In this document: positions 23,601-34,595 of the stretch, in pieces
Layout: every line of letters starts with the position of its first letter
How positions within the stretch are numbered: the first letter of the stretch is position 1
Origin: Impatiens glandulifera
Lineage: Eukaryota > Streptophyta > Magnoliopsida > Ericales > Balsaminaceae
Direction: 5' to 3'
Length of the DNA: 64,000 bases
Assembly (NCBI RefSeq): GCF_907164915.1
Contig: NC_061862.1
Span: 123,345,533-123,409,532 of the forward strand
Made by a program: the position numbers and the translations under genes
Notes under the pieces: generated by a model
Seen by the model: only the letters and a program-made list of their open reading frames with translations
Told to the model about the DNA's origin: nothing
Databases searched by the model: none

Positions 23601-24775
23601 AAAAAATATCAACAAAAGTAAATGTGAAGAAGAAACTATCAAAACTAAATAATATAGATCAAAAAAACTACTTATCCAACTATTCATGTTTTTTTAATTG
23701 ATTGATATCACTGTAAAGAATAATATACAGAGAACAGTACCCTACCCATCATTTGCATAGAAGCAAAATTACTCGGTCGTCCTCCACAAAGAGAGACGGC
23801 TATGTTGAAAAGACAATTTAAAGTAACTAACAGTCAGAAGGATTCTAGGAAAGGACTATCTTACAGTAATATATTGTTTCTACTTTATTCAGATACAAAT
23901 TAGGTATACAGGATGATGAAAATTATAGAATGGTCGAAAATTAATGTAAAATATTCTTCCTGAGCACCCTTTAAAAAAAATTCTCCCTGAGAAGAATAGA
24001 AATTACCAATAACAGTGGCATGAAGTTTTGAATTCTACTAATAGTCTAATACATACCTTGTTGCTGACCAGTTCTTTTATCCTTCACAAGAACAACCTCA
24101 ACAATATCTCCATGTTTCTCAAACACGGCACGAATCTGACATGAATTAGAGGACATAAGATTTAGAAAAGAAAAACGTCTTAACTGGCAGATATTTACAG
24201 ATACTGCAGGTTAACCAGAGTCAATGATTGACATAATTCCTCATCATACTACCCAAAATACAACATTATGTGAAAAATAATTCTAACTGAACATAATAAG
24301 CAAGCTTAAAACAGCATTAGTAACTATAAGATACAACTTTGTGCAAAAGAAGAATATATTGATAAACTGTCTCAAATTACAACTTACATCTTCTTCTTTA
24401 GCTGTTCTTGGGAGGTTAGCAATATAAAGTTTCACAAAATTCGCCGTCATAATGTTATCTGAGGAAAATCAAAAGAACAGATTATCATATTTTATGCGAA
24501 CTGCAAACATGACTAGGAAAAAGAAAGTAAAAGACTAAATATTTAAACAACTGAGAACCTGATCTTACGAATTGTCTCTTCCTTCCAAATGAAGGCACTG
24601 AACGAGCAGGACCGAAGTCGTCGCCGATGGCTCTAGATAAGCCACTAATGCGAGAATCAGAATTGCTGCCTTGTTGAGATGAGGGATATTCAGAAGACCT
24701 AGATGATGACGATATAGAATGCGAGCGGTGAGGTTCCGGATAATCCTTACGATGCTGCTCTGTATCCATCACCAT
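14601..24775 (-). CDS. FCA-like RNA-binding protein (two RRMs plus WW), 13 exons
   Basis: Thirteen exons join with GT-AG junctions and consistent phase into 384 codons plus stop: 24775-24559, 24458-24388, 24135-24057, 23387-23305, 23221-23170, 21055-20979, 19915-19849, 19548-19469, 19383-19319, 19077-19018, 18929-18836, 14891-14790, 14708-14601. The product has a Ser-rich N-terminus and RRM1 (residues about 79-167; LYIANL and EYCFLKYA). RRM2 follows (about 175-260; LYVGCI and GCCFIKF), then a C-terminal WW domain (DWSEHTCPDGYKYYYNCVTC and WEK). This is the architecture of the flowering-time regulator FCA, a nuclear factor in RNA 3'-end processing. RRM details (ADPKKPRVGEQR; EYCF instead of GCCF) favour the FCA-related paralog of the Arabidopsis At2g47310 type, recalled from memory. 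It has no in-frame stop. Exons could be missing in the 3.9-kb intron 11. The ATG is 90 bases from a MULE end. Confidence 0.85.
15400..18500. repeat. Unclassified repeat-like DNA in intron 11 of the FCA-like gene
   Basis: This block enlarges intron 11 to about 3.9 kb. Part of it (about 15740-16800) is much GC-richer than the flanks and has short open frames without recognisable motifs. Bases 16800-17000 resemble the R/U5 part of an LTR by composition only. A 38-base unit is duplicated in tandem at 17129-17204 (aggcttagattggttgtaat is its start). I could not assign a family. Confidence 0.4.
21140..22926 (-). mobile_element. Deleted copia retrotransposon in intron 5 of the FCA-like gene
   Basis: On the minus strand an LTR start (tgttgaattatatagatac, about 22926) runs straight into RT remnants with VLIVYVDDIVIT (near 22650). 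RNase H ends follow (TRHIDIERHF and RFEELSCKLGLYNIY, 21578-21400), then a purine tract aggggga and again the LTR start tgctgaattatatagatac (about 21390). Frames are broken throughout. The SINE at 21728-22072 is inserted in it. Confidence 0.75.
21714..22086 (+). mobile_element. Dimeric tRNA-type SINE with target duplication
   Basis: Two related monomers, 21728-21871 and 21875-22060, each start atcccctcttctagcc. Each has a perfect pol III box A (tagcctagcgg at 21739, tagcctagtgg at 21886) and box B (ggttcgagccc at 21783 and 21938). A T run separates them and an A tail (22061-22075) ends the unit. The flanks aaagctctctgact at 21714-21727 and 22073-22086 form a 14-bp target duplication (its As overlap the tail), so both monomers moved together. 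Confidence 0.88.
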
Positions 24776-25689
24776 GGAAATTGTGTTGTATGTCAGGACC
24801 GCGACACCGGACACTAAAATCTCTAGCCGTGCAGCGGATGCTAGGGTCTTGGATGGCTCGATGGGGGAATTTGATCAAATCACCCTAAACAAAGATATCT
24901 CAAAACTAACCCTACTAAAATCAATTTGTAAAAATAACTCTTCTTTTTTTAAATTATGACTATTTTAGTCTTACTAATTGTTTTTAATCTTGTTTACCCT
25001 TTTTTTCTCTCCTCTCCGGCTCCACGACCGTTGGGGAAATTTGATAATATGACCCTAAAAATATGAGTATTTTGAAATTTAATCTTACTAATTTAGTTTT
25101 TGTTTTTAACCTTTTTTTATAAATTTTTCCAATTTTACCCCTCAATAACCTTTTTATTTTTATTTTTATTTTTTTTTCTTTTTTCTTTTCTTTTTCTTTC
25201 TTTTCTTTTCTTTTCTTTTCTTTTCTTTTCTTCTTTTCCCCCGCTTTCCCCTTTCTCCCTTTCCTTCCCCCAACGACCGTTGCACTTCCATCCAGCCTTC
25301 TTCCCTTCCGTTCTTCTTCTCTGTCACCTCCCTCCCCAGGTCCCCTTCTTCCCCCGTCAGCTTCCGTTTCTCCGACGCCAAGCTCCGCCGACGTTCGCCA
25401 AGAAGCCCAACCCTTCCATCCAGCCTCTTCGTCGATCGCCAAGCCGAACTTCCAGCCAACGGACGATTTGAGGTTAGTTTAGGTTTATTATTTAGGTTTA
25501 TTGTTTAGGTAATCTTAGTTTAGTTTAGGTTTATTGTTTGAAATGCTGAGAGTGCTGAGAATGCTAAGATTGATATAGTTTGAAATGCTGAGAATGTTTG
25601 TGAATGATTTGTGAATATTTGCTTTGCATGTTTTGCTTATTATGAATGCTAAGAATGGTATAGGGTTTTAGGGTGGTGGACATTAGGGT

Positions 25690-26222
25690 TTTAGTTTAGG
25701 TTTAGGGTTTGGCGTGGGGGTTGGGTGTGGGGCGTAGGGATTAGGCGTGGGGGTTGGGCGTTAGGCGTGGAACTTGGGCGTGGGGCGTAGGGCTTGGGCG
25801 TGGGGAGTGGGGGTTGGGCGTGGGGCGTGGGGAGTAGGCGTGAGGGTTGGGCGTGGGGCGTGGGGAGTGGGCGTGGGGGTTGGGCGTGGGGGCTTGGGCG
25901 TTGGGCGTGGGGGTTGGGTGTGGGGCGTAGGGCTTGGGCGTGGGGGTTGGGGCTTGGGCGTGGGAGTTGGGCGTGGGAGTTAGGCGTTGGGCGTGGGCGT
26001 TGGGCGTTGGGCGTGGGCGTTGGGCGTTGGGCGTGGGGCGTGGGGGTTGGGCGTGGGGCGTGGTGCTTGGGCGTGGGGGTTGGGCGTTGGGCGTTGGGCG
26101 TGGGGGTTGGTCGTGGGGCGTGGTGCTTGGGCGTGGGGGTTGGGCGTTGGGCGTGGGGGTTGGGCGTTGGGCGTGGAGGATGGGCATTGGGCGTGGGGAT
26201 TGAGCGTGGGGCGTGGGACTTC
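25690..26222 (+). repeat. Minisatellite array 1 (G-rich strand on top)
   Basis: Imperfect tandem copies of ggcgtgggggttgggcgt and shorter forms. The array lies in the presumed 5' intron of the Ulp1-like gene, directly before the exon at 26296. Long open frames in it are by-products of the repeat. Confidence 0.9.
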
Positions 26223-27984
26223 AATTATTAATATGATTTTATTGTTTTTGATCAACCAAACATTGTGTATATGATTTTAATGACTGTTTTTGCAGATGGC
26301 ACCAAAGGAAACCATTCTCAATGATTTTAATGGCCGTGTTTCATGGAAATCCACCGGTCCTAGCTTGGCAAAGATAAAGGAGAGGTTTACTCACCATGAT
26401 CTTTTGGATAGGGCTTTGCAGACCCAATTCAAGTCTATATTCCAAGCCCCGACATTATTATTTTCAGGAACCATACTCCATCAGATGCTTATCAGAAAAG
26501 TCAGTTCAAATTCGAAGGAGATAAGATTCTTGGTCAAAGGTAAGGAGGTCTGCTGGGGCATGGAGGATTATGCATTGGTGACAGGCCTCAACTTTGGCAG
26601 ATTTCCGTTGGTGTAGGAGGTTGAAGAATGTCCACCCCTTGTCCTCAAATATTTTAAGGGTAAAAAGGATGTTAAACTAAAAGAGCTTGAAGACCTTTTC
26701 GTCGGATGCTCTGATAAGGAGGATTCATGGAAGATGGGGCTCATATTTCTCATTTACCAGTATCTGTTCGCATCTGATAACAGGAGGAAGATAAGTTTAA
26801 GAATCTTTCACATGGTGGAAGACATGGAGATGTTCCTCCAATTTCCATGGGGAAAGGTGTCCTTCAGAGCTACCCTGTAGGGTATTGACAAAGATATCAA
26901 ATACCTCCGTGGATTATATCTCTCGAAGAAGAAAAACTGGAACAAGAAAGGCATATGTGATGTCGCTTATACTATACATGGGTTCGCACTAGCATTCCAA
27001 GTGTGGACCTATGAGCTTATCGATACATTCGTCCCCAATTTTGCTGAAAATACACCGGAAGATGATCTTACAAGCCCAAGGATAGTGCTCTATAAATCTT
27101 TTAGGAGTTATACCGGACCTTAGGTATCTACAGCCATCCAGGAGTGCACTGTTCGAAAAAGAATTCATGAGTCTGCGAAGGAAAAGCGGATGTACTCTGG
27201 GGACGACTTTGAAGATATGACAAACAACATTTATGATGAATTCTTTGGATGTGATACGAGGAAGAGAAAGATTGAGGTTTTTGAAGAAGAAGAAAAACAT
27301 GAAAGGACTCCCAAACCGCCGACCAAGAAGAGTAGACATATTAGTCCCAAGGTCCCTGAAGTTAGTGGTGAAACTAGCCAAGAAAGCTCCTCTCATTCAA
27401 TCCCTTCTGCGATGACTCCTATTCCAACTGTGTCTACATCTTGTGCACCAAATCGAGTGTCTCAAGACTTAACTGCCAAACTTGATGTGCTGACAAATGT
27501 TGTGAATGAGATTAAAAAGGATGTGAATGAGATTAAAAGTGAAATCAAGCTCATGAAGGACAATCAACAACTTATAATCACATTATTGGGGCAAAGAAAT
27601 GAACAAAAGAATGGTGGAGGAGAAGAAAAAGAAGAGGCAGGTACTGCTGCAATTGATACTAAGAAGAGGACGACAAAGAGGAATAATAATAATCTTACAC
27701 TTGTTGAGAATAGAACGAAGAGGAAGAATGATGATGTTGATAATGAGAATAGGACGAAGAGGAAGAATGATGAGTTGATGAACTCTAAGAGGAAGAATGA
27801 CGATAAGATGAAGAAGACTGAGGATGATGATGAGATTACAAGAAAGAGGAATGAGAGGAAGGAGAGGCGAGAGAGGTTGGCGATTTTGTCAAAGAAGAAG
27901 ATTGATGATGAGTTGGCCAAGAAGAGGAATACTGAGAAGTTGGCCAAGAAGAGGAAGGCTGAGAAGAGGAAATCGAAAAAGGTA

Positions 27985-28432
27985 CACACCCACACGCCTA
28001 AGTCTCACGCTCCACGCCCACTACCCACGCCCCACGCCTAATCCCTACGCCCAACGCCCAACCCCCACTCCCAACGCCCAAGCCTCCACGCCCAACCCCC
28101 ACGCCCCACGCCTAACCCCCACACCCAACGCCCAACCCCACGCCCAACCCCACGCCCAACCCCCACGCCCAACCCCCACGCCCAACGCCCAATCCCCACG
28201 CCCAACCCCCACGCCCAACGCCCAAGCCCCCACGCCCAACCCCCACGCCCCACGCCTAACCCCCACGCCCAACCCCCAACCCCCACGCCCAACCCCCACG
28301 CCCCACGCCCAACCCCCAACCCCCACGCCCAACCCCCACGCCCAACCCCCACGCCCAACCCCCACGCCCAACCCCCACGCCCCACGCCCAACCCCCACGC
28401 CCCACGCCCAACCCCCACGCCCCACACTCAAG
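27985..28432 (-). repeat. Minisatellite array 2 (C-rich strand on top)
   Basis: Tandem copies of cccaacccccacgcc fill the intron 27982-28476 of the Ulp1-like gene, leaving only the donor and acceptor regions unique. It is opposite in orientation to array 1. Confidence 0.9.
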
Positions 28433-29615
28433 ACCTCAAAATGTATATTAAACTCATTTCATTTTTGATTTTGCAGAACGATGAGGAGGAGGAGGACGAG
28501 TACGAGGACGAGGAGACTGAGGAGAAGACTTTGGAGAAGGAAGAGGAGACTGAGGAGGAGGACGAGGAGACTGAGGAGGAGGACGAGGAGACTGAGGAGA
28601 ATGACGAGAATGACGAGAAGACTGAGGAGAATGACAAGGTATGGTATAGAACGTGCGAATCCCCACGTTCCACAATGTATATATATTAATCTGATTTTTT
28701 CATTGTGCAGAATGATGATTCGCCCCCCACGCCAAAAACCTATCGCAAATTGGTTTTTGATGGCCCAGAGGAGAAGAATGATGATGTGCATGAGAACAAG
28801 GAGAACAAGGAGAATAAGGAGGTGGAGGAGAACAAGGAGGAGGGGGAGAATAAGGAGGTAGAGGAGAATAAGGAGGAGGAGGAGGTGGAGGTAGAGGGGA
28901 ATAAGGAGGTGGAGGAGAACAAGGAGGAGGGGAAAATAAGGAGGTAGAAAAGAATAAGGAGGTGGAGGAGAATAAGGAGGTGGAGGAGAACAAGGACAAG
29001 GAAAAGGAGGTGGAGGTGGAGGTGGAGGAGAACAAGGACAACGAGAAGGAGGCAGAGGTGGAGAAGGAGAAGGAGAAGGAGGTGGAGAAGGAAGCTGAGA
29101 AGAATGACAAGGTATTGCACCACGCCCTACATTCCAATTCCACAATGTATATTAATCTAATTTTTTGATTGTGCAGGAAGAAGATTTGCCTCATGTTCCA
29201 AAGGAGAAGAAAGAGGAGGTGGAAAAAGAGATTGTGAAGGAGGTGATTGTGGAGACTGAGGAGGAGAAGAAGAAGAAGGAGAAGAATAAGGAGAAGGAGA
29301 ATGAGGTGAAACAATTGACTCCATCACAATTTGTTGGTAAAAGCTTTCGGAGAAAGAAGAAGTCGAAACAATTGGGGGAATACACCGACCCTGGTGGGAA
29401 AGGGTTTAAACTAAATGATCCGGTTAAGGTTAATCCTTTGTTACGAATTGACGAGGAAAATATGAAGGAGTTGAAGAAATGGTTAAAGAGTGATGCAAAG
29501 GATTTCAAGGAGTTGACGACTTGCTCTGCAGGTCGTTCTTTATTCAACAGATTGCTCAAGCCTCAACAATGGTTACACAATACGGTAAGTATTTCTGTTC
29601 TCTATTTTTTTAAAC

Positions 29616-29952
29616 CCCAAGCCCCACGCCCCACGCCTAAGTCCCACGCCCCACGCCCAACCCCCACGCCCAACGCCCTACCCCCACGCCCAACGCCCAA
29701 CCCCCACGCCCACGCCCCACGCCCAACGCCCAACCCCCACGCCCAACCCCACGCCCCACGCCCAAGACCCACGCCCAAGCCCCACGCCCAAGCCCCAACA
29801 CCCACGCCCCACGCCCACTACCCACGCCCAACCCCCACGCCTCACGCCCAACCCCCACTCCCAACGCCCACTACCCACGCCCCACGCCCCACGCCCACTA
29901 CCCACGCCCAACCCCCACGCCCCACGCCCAACCCCCACGCCCAAGCCCCACC
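29616..29952 (-). repeat. Minisatellite array 3 (C-rich strand on top)
   Basis: The same cccaacccccacgcc unit with shorter cccacgccccacg variants. It fills most of intron 29585-30001, between the Glu/Lys-rich exon and the catalytic exon. Confidence 0.9.
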
Positions 29953-30777
29953 TTTTGTTCTACACCTAATAATTTTGCTTAATCTATAATTTTTTTCGTA
30001 GGAGATAGATGAAATCTGTCATCTACTAAAACGAAGGGTTGAGGAGTTCCCTAAGACATATCCAAGAAATTTCTCAATTGCTGACTCCAATTTATCTCAG
30101 AAGATGAATAATCGCTATGATGTGTTTACCCCGAATCCTATAGGCTACGAATTCGACGATCTCATGGAATACGTAGTTGGTGAAGGAAGTAATCCTTGGA
30201 ATATTGTTGATATGATATATGTACCCTTGAACGTAAAGCAGAAGCACTGGGTCCTGTGCAAGATTCATCTACAAGATTGGTGCATATATGTATATGACTG
30301 CGAACAGAATATGTTCCCAAAGGATGAATATGACAAATTCTTGGAACCAATGTGTGTAATGGTGCCGTACTTGCTTGAACAGGGGTTCAGCACGAGCGAT
30401 AAACAAAGGTTTCCACAGATCAAATTGGATGCGATGCCATATTCCATAATACCACACCCAATAGTCCCAAAGACAACCAAAAGTGGGGACTGTGGGGTTT
30501 TTACTATTATGCATTTGGAATACCTTGCTGTCTCATTGGATATATCAAATGTGGTCACTGAAAATATGAATTTTTGGAGAAACAAATGGGCAGTAAGGTT
30601 ATTCCATCAAATTGTAGACCCTTGATCTAAATTCAATATAAATAGTTATTTTGTTTGCTTCAAATTTCATTCTAAAATTAGTTAATTATTGTTGTCTTTG
30701 TTAGATTCAAATGAATGAGATTTCCCAGTAATATGTATAACAAAACCTTAAATTAATTCAAGTAAATAATATGTAAA

Positions 30778-31318
30778 GCTCCAACGCCCACGCCCCACGC
30801 CCCACGCCCAACCCCCACGCCCCACGCCAAACCCCCACGCCCCACGCCCAACCCCCATGCCCCACGCCCAACCCCCACGCCCACGCCCAAGCCCCACGCC
30901 CAAGCCCCAACCCCCACGCCCCACGCCCACTAACCACGCCCAACCCCCACGCCCCACGCCCAACCCCCACGCCTAACGCCCACTACCCACGCCCCACGCC
31001 CACTACCACGCCCAACCCCCACGCCCCACGCCCAACCCCCACGCCCAACCCCCACGCCCAACCCCCACGCCCACGCCCACGCCCCACGCCCACGCCCTAC
31101 CCCACGCCCTACGCCCACACCCCACGCCCCACGCCCACACCCCACGCCCAAAGGCCCAAGCCCCACGCCCAAAGTCCCACACCCCACGCCCCACGCCCAC
31201 ACCCCATGCCCAAAGGCCCAAGCCCCACGCCCAAAGGCCCACGCCCCACGCCCAAAGGCCCACGCCCCACGCCCAAAGGCCCACGCCCCACGCCCAAAGG
31301 CCCACGTCCCACTTATTG
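30778..31318 (-). repeat. Minisatellite array 4 between the convergent genes
   Basis: C-rich copies at first, changing from about 31100 to a longer unit with cccaaaggcccacgcccc. It lies between the 3' ends of the Ulp1-like and transposase genes. Confidence 0.9.
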
Positions 31319-31481
31319 CCTTTGGGCACCTACACATCAGATCTGTTACAATAGAAAAAAAGGCACCTGCACATATACCACCTGGACAAAACTACCACCT
31401 ACATATATATATAAAACATCATATGGAATAGTCACTAATTCAGAGGGTGCAAAAACTTACAATTTAACAAAAAGATACAAT

Positions 31482-33947
31482 TTAACCAAAAGAAATATTG
31501 TCTAGAGAATGTGGCAAAGATGAAGATTGTGAAGGTTGTGCCAATTGTGACGGTTGTGAAGGTTGTGACACTTGTTGTCTTGAAGTATATGGTGCAGACA
31601 TCACTGCTTTGCATGTTGCCCTGTTATGGCCTCGACCGCCACATGAGTTGCACCGTCTCTGTTCCTTACGAGGCTCACCTTGTGATGGCCTACGCTTTGT
31701 TGTTGGCCTACCCTTCTTAACCTTGATGGGGGGTTTTAGACAAACTCGTTCCTTGATATTTTCTGGAATATCCCAAGAACCTTCATCGCAAACTGGATAA
31801 CATGTATCTACATATGCCATACACCACGCTTTAGTTGTGATAAACCTGAAAAAAAAACATTTAAGTTATATAAATTCAATCTTAGAATTAAACAATGCAA
31901 TAATTCTCTAACCTTGAGCAGTACTCATATGGAATAGTTTTCCGAGAACGGGCAACAGCAAGGGCATGTTTACAAGGAAGACCAGATAGATCAAATACCC
32001 TACAAGTACAAGTTCGAGTTTGGAGATCAACTTGAAAATCATGTTGACCGTCATTCACATGAAACTCGAATCTGTTAAGCGGATTAACGGTGTAGAATCT
32101 GGCCTTCTCGGCTTGTTCACATAAGTACTTTTCATAATATTGAGATAAATGTTCTGTGTGGTTAGAAGCTTTTTCTCTTCTATCATGAAACCATTCTTGT
32201 AGTGTGATTCGTAAATACTCAGCCAATGTTGATATGGGATATTTCCTAGCATTTCTGCACTGACTATTAAAGCTCTCAGCGTAATTGCTTGTCATTTGAT
32301 TGTATCGAAAACCAGGAAAAAATGCACGACTCCATCTCTCTACTCTTATCTCTTCCAGATAGACAGTAATACGAGGGTCCTTGGTCTTGATCTTGTCAAA
32401 ATGGAGTTGAAACTTTGGCACTGTATATGCGCGTGAAGCCATATCAAACTCATCGTGGTAGTTATCGGTTTTGAATTTGGCCATAATATTCATTTTGATG
32501 TGGTATGTGCATGCCGCGTGATGTGCTTCTGGAAAAACAGCGGACAAAGCATTGGCAATACTTGGGTGTCTATCAGATACGAAGACGAGATCCGGGACTA
32601 ATCCAATTGCCACTCTTAATTATTGCATGAAATATGTCCAAGAGTTATTATTCTCCGAATCAACAACGCCAAAAGCAAGGGGAAATAGTTGTTCATTCGC
32701 ATCCAATGCAATCGTAATCAATAATTGACCTCCAATCTTGTGTTTAAGAAAACTGGCATCGACGGACAATACTGGACGACAATACTTGAAACCTCTGATT
32801 GAGCAGCCTAGAGACATGAACATATATCTGAAATGGCCATGCTCATCCGTCTGAATGTCAGTTATGGTACCTGGGTTATTCTTCGCCAACATGAACAGGT
32901 ATGATGGCAATTTTCCATATGATTCCTCCATTGTTCCTCGCACTGCCATTAATGCTTGTTCCCTAGACCTCCAAGCCTTATTATATTTCATCTTAAACCC
33001 ATAATTTGTCTGCATGTCTTCCATTATTTTCTTAGGCATGTGGTCATGGTGATGGTCCATATACTTACGTTTGATGCACTCCGCAATTACCCATGATGGT
33101 GCTTGCCTCACATTCTCTTGCCTCGTCAAAATTGAGCATGTGTGTACATTTAGTAATTTTCGAATCTCAAACATCTCTTGAAATTTCCCTTTCACGGCAC
33201 GCAACCTCCACTTGCAATTATCATTCACACATTTCACAAACCAAAGAACTTTTGTTGACTTTTCGATTTTGAATTCAAAATGATTAGCCATCGCATATCT
33301 ATGCACCCTCAATTGAAGTTCTTTTTTGTTCTCATAAAACGTACCCACTTCCAATCCGTTTTCAAGGGTTAATTGAGCATGTGTTTCAACCGGGATTGGT
33401 TCCTCAACATTAATGGATGTTTTCCTCATAGGGGAAGTGGCTGGCCTGGGTTCAAAAGGGGGGGTACTAGCAACCAATTCACTCGGATGAAGAAATGGGA
33501 CTTGTTGTTCTTCATTTACTGCATTGTGTATGTCATTTTGGGGGAGTGGATCTTCATGCTCAAATTCAGAAACCTCCTCTCTTTGGATTTCATCCGTTGG
33601 GTGTGAAGGTTGTGACTTCTCTAGTAAAGATACACAAAGAGGAGTGTTTTGCTCTTGGTGTGAAGTCGAAATATGTTGCACATAGAACATCACATCTTTA
33701 TCACATCGGATAACAGCAGGAGGAGCTCTTTTAAAAAGACAATTATACTTCACTTTCAACACTAAATCATATCTCACTTTGTCCACGCGAATAACATCAT
33801 AGACGATTTCAGTTAATTCTTCATATGTAGTATTTCGGGATAGATGCACACCTACTAAATAATTTGCTTAAAAAGAACTAACACCTTCATCATCTTTCAG
33901 CCACTCACCATCATATAGGACAAAACAGCTAACATATAAATTGGAAT
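31482..33947 (-). pseudogene. MuDR/MULE transposase
   Basis: Two exons, 33947-31913 and 31845-31482, joined by a 67-base GT-AG intron. The product has a MuDR N-terminal region and a DDE transposase core: Asp in LSVDASFLK, Asp in VFVSDRHPS, Glu in NYAESFNSQCR. A SWIM zinc finger (CTCRVFDLSGLPCKHAL) and a CCHC knuckle (CNSCGGRGHNRATC) follow, the usual order in autonomous MULEs. TAA stops interrupt it near 33869 and at 32620-32622, the latter between the first and second catalytic Asp. The first exon probably follows an intron containing array 5. Confidence 0.92.
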
Positions 33948-34005
33948 CTGCAATTGATAGAAATTTAAATGTTAGTGTAGAAAAGAAAACCTACCATAAA
34001 TGGAT

Positions 34006-34595
34006 CGTTGGGCTTGGGCGTGGGTCGTGGGGGGGCGTGGGGCTTGGGCGTGGGGCGTGGGGGTTGAGCGTGGGGCCTGGGGCGTGGGGCGTGAGGGTTG
34101 GGCATGGTGGTTGAGCGTGGGGCGTGGGGCGTGAGGGTTGGGCGTGGTGGTTGGGCGTGGGTCTTAGGCGAGGGGCGTGAGACTTGGGCGTGGGGTGTGG
34201 GCGTGGGGGTGGGGCGAGGGGCGTGAGACTTGGGCGTGGGGCGTGGGGGTTGGGCGTGGGGGTTGGGCGTGGGGATTGGGGCTTGGGCGTGGGGCTTGGG
34301 CGTGGGGCGTGGGTCTTTGGCGTGGAGCGTGGGGCTTGGGCGTGGGGCGTGGGTCTTGGGCGTGGGGCGTGGGTCTTGGGCGTGGGGGTTGGGCGTGGGG
34401 CGTGGGGCTTGGGCGTGGGGCGTGGGGCGTGGGGGTTGGGCGTGGGGCGTGGAGGTAGGGCGTGGGGCATGGGGGTTGGGCGTGGGGCGTGGAGGTAGGG
34501 CGTGGGGTGTGGGGGTAAGGCGTGGGGCGTGGGCGTGGGGTGTGGAGGTGGGAGATTATGCGTGGGGCGTGGGGGTTGGGCGTGGGGCGTGGACC
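34006..34595 (+). repeat. Minisatellite array 5 (G-rich strand on top)
   Basis: Units such as ggcgtggggcgtgggggtt and gggcttgggcgtgggg, upstream of the transposase coding part and probably in its 5' intron. The orientation is as in array 1, so the two outermost arrays of the element agree with each other and oppose arrays 2-4. Confidence 0.9.

Larger units (their letters stand above)
26296..30625 (+). pseudogene. MULE-borne DUF1985/Ulp1-type cysteine protease gene
   Basis: Exons 26296-27981, 28477-28638, 28711-29111, 29177-29584 and 30002-30625 join at GT-AG borders. The N-terminal part matches DUF1985 (FKSIFQAP, EVCWGMEDYALVTGLNFGRF, QVWTYELIDTFVPNF). A Glu/Lys-rich middle follows. The C-terminal domain is C48 peptidase-like with the His-Asp-Cys set KHWVL, YDCEQ and SGDCGVF. 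Such proteases cleave SUMO-type modifiers; in MULEs (Kaonashi type) their role is unknown. In-frame TAGs occur near 26614, 26878 and 27121, and a one-base frameshift near 28935, so I call it a pseudogene. Introns 2 and 5 consist largely of the minisatellite. Confidence 0.85.

Noticed and set aside
25100..25471. Phe/Ser-rich and Lys/Arg-rich frames
   Set aside because: They are caused by a pyrimidine-rich stretch (cttttcttttctttt) inside the MULE end.
25774..26274. Long open frames on both strands rich in Gly/Trp/Val or Pro/Thr/His
   Set aside because: They are translations of the minisatellite in all frames, and the array lies in an intron. The same holds for the frames in arrays 2-5 (28038-28431, 29602-29944, 30748-31337, 33991-34667).
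27982..28041. Extension of the DUF1985 frame into the minisatellite
   Set aside because: A GT donor at 27982 and an AG acceptor at 28475-28476 restore the Glu-rich reading frame in phase, so this is an intron.
28428..29559. Ser/Leu/Pro-rich minus-strand frames
   Set aside because: They are antisense shadows of the Glu/Lys-rich exons of the Ulp1-like gene.
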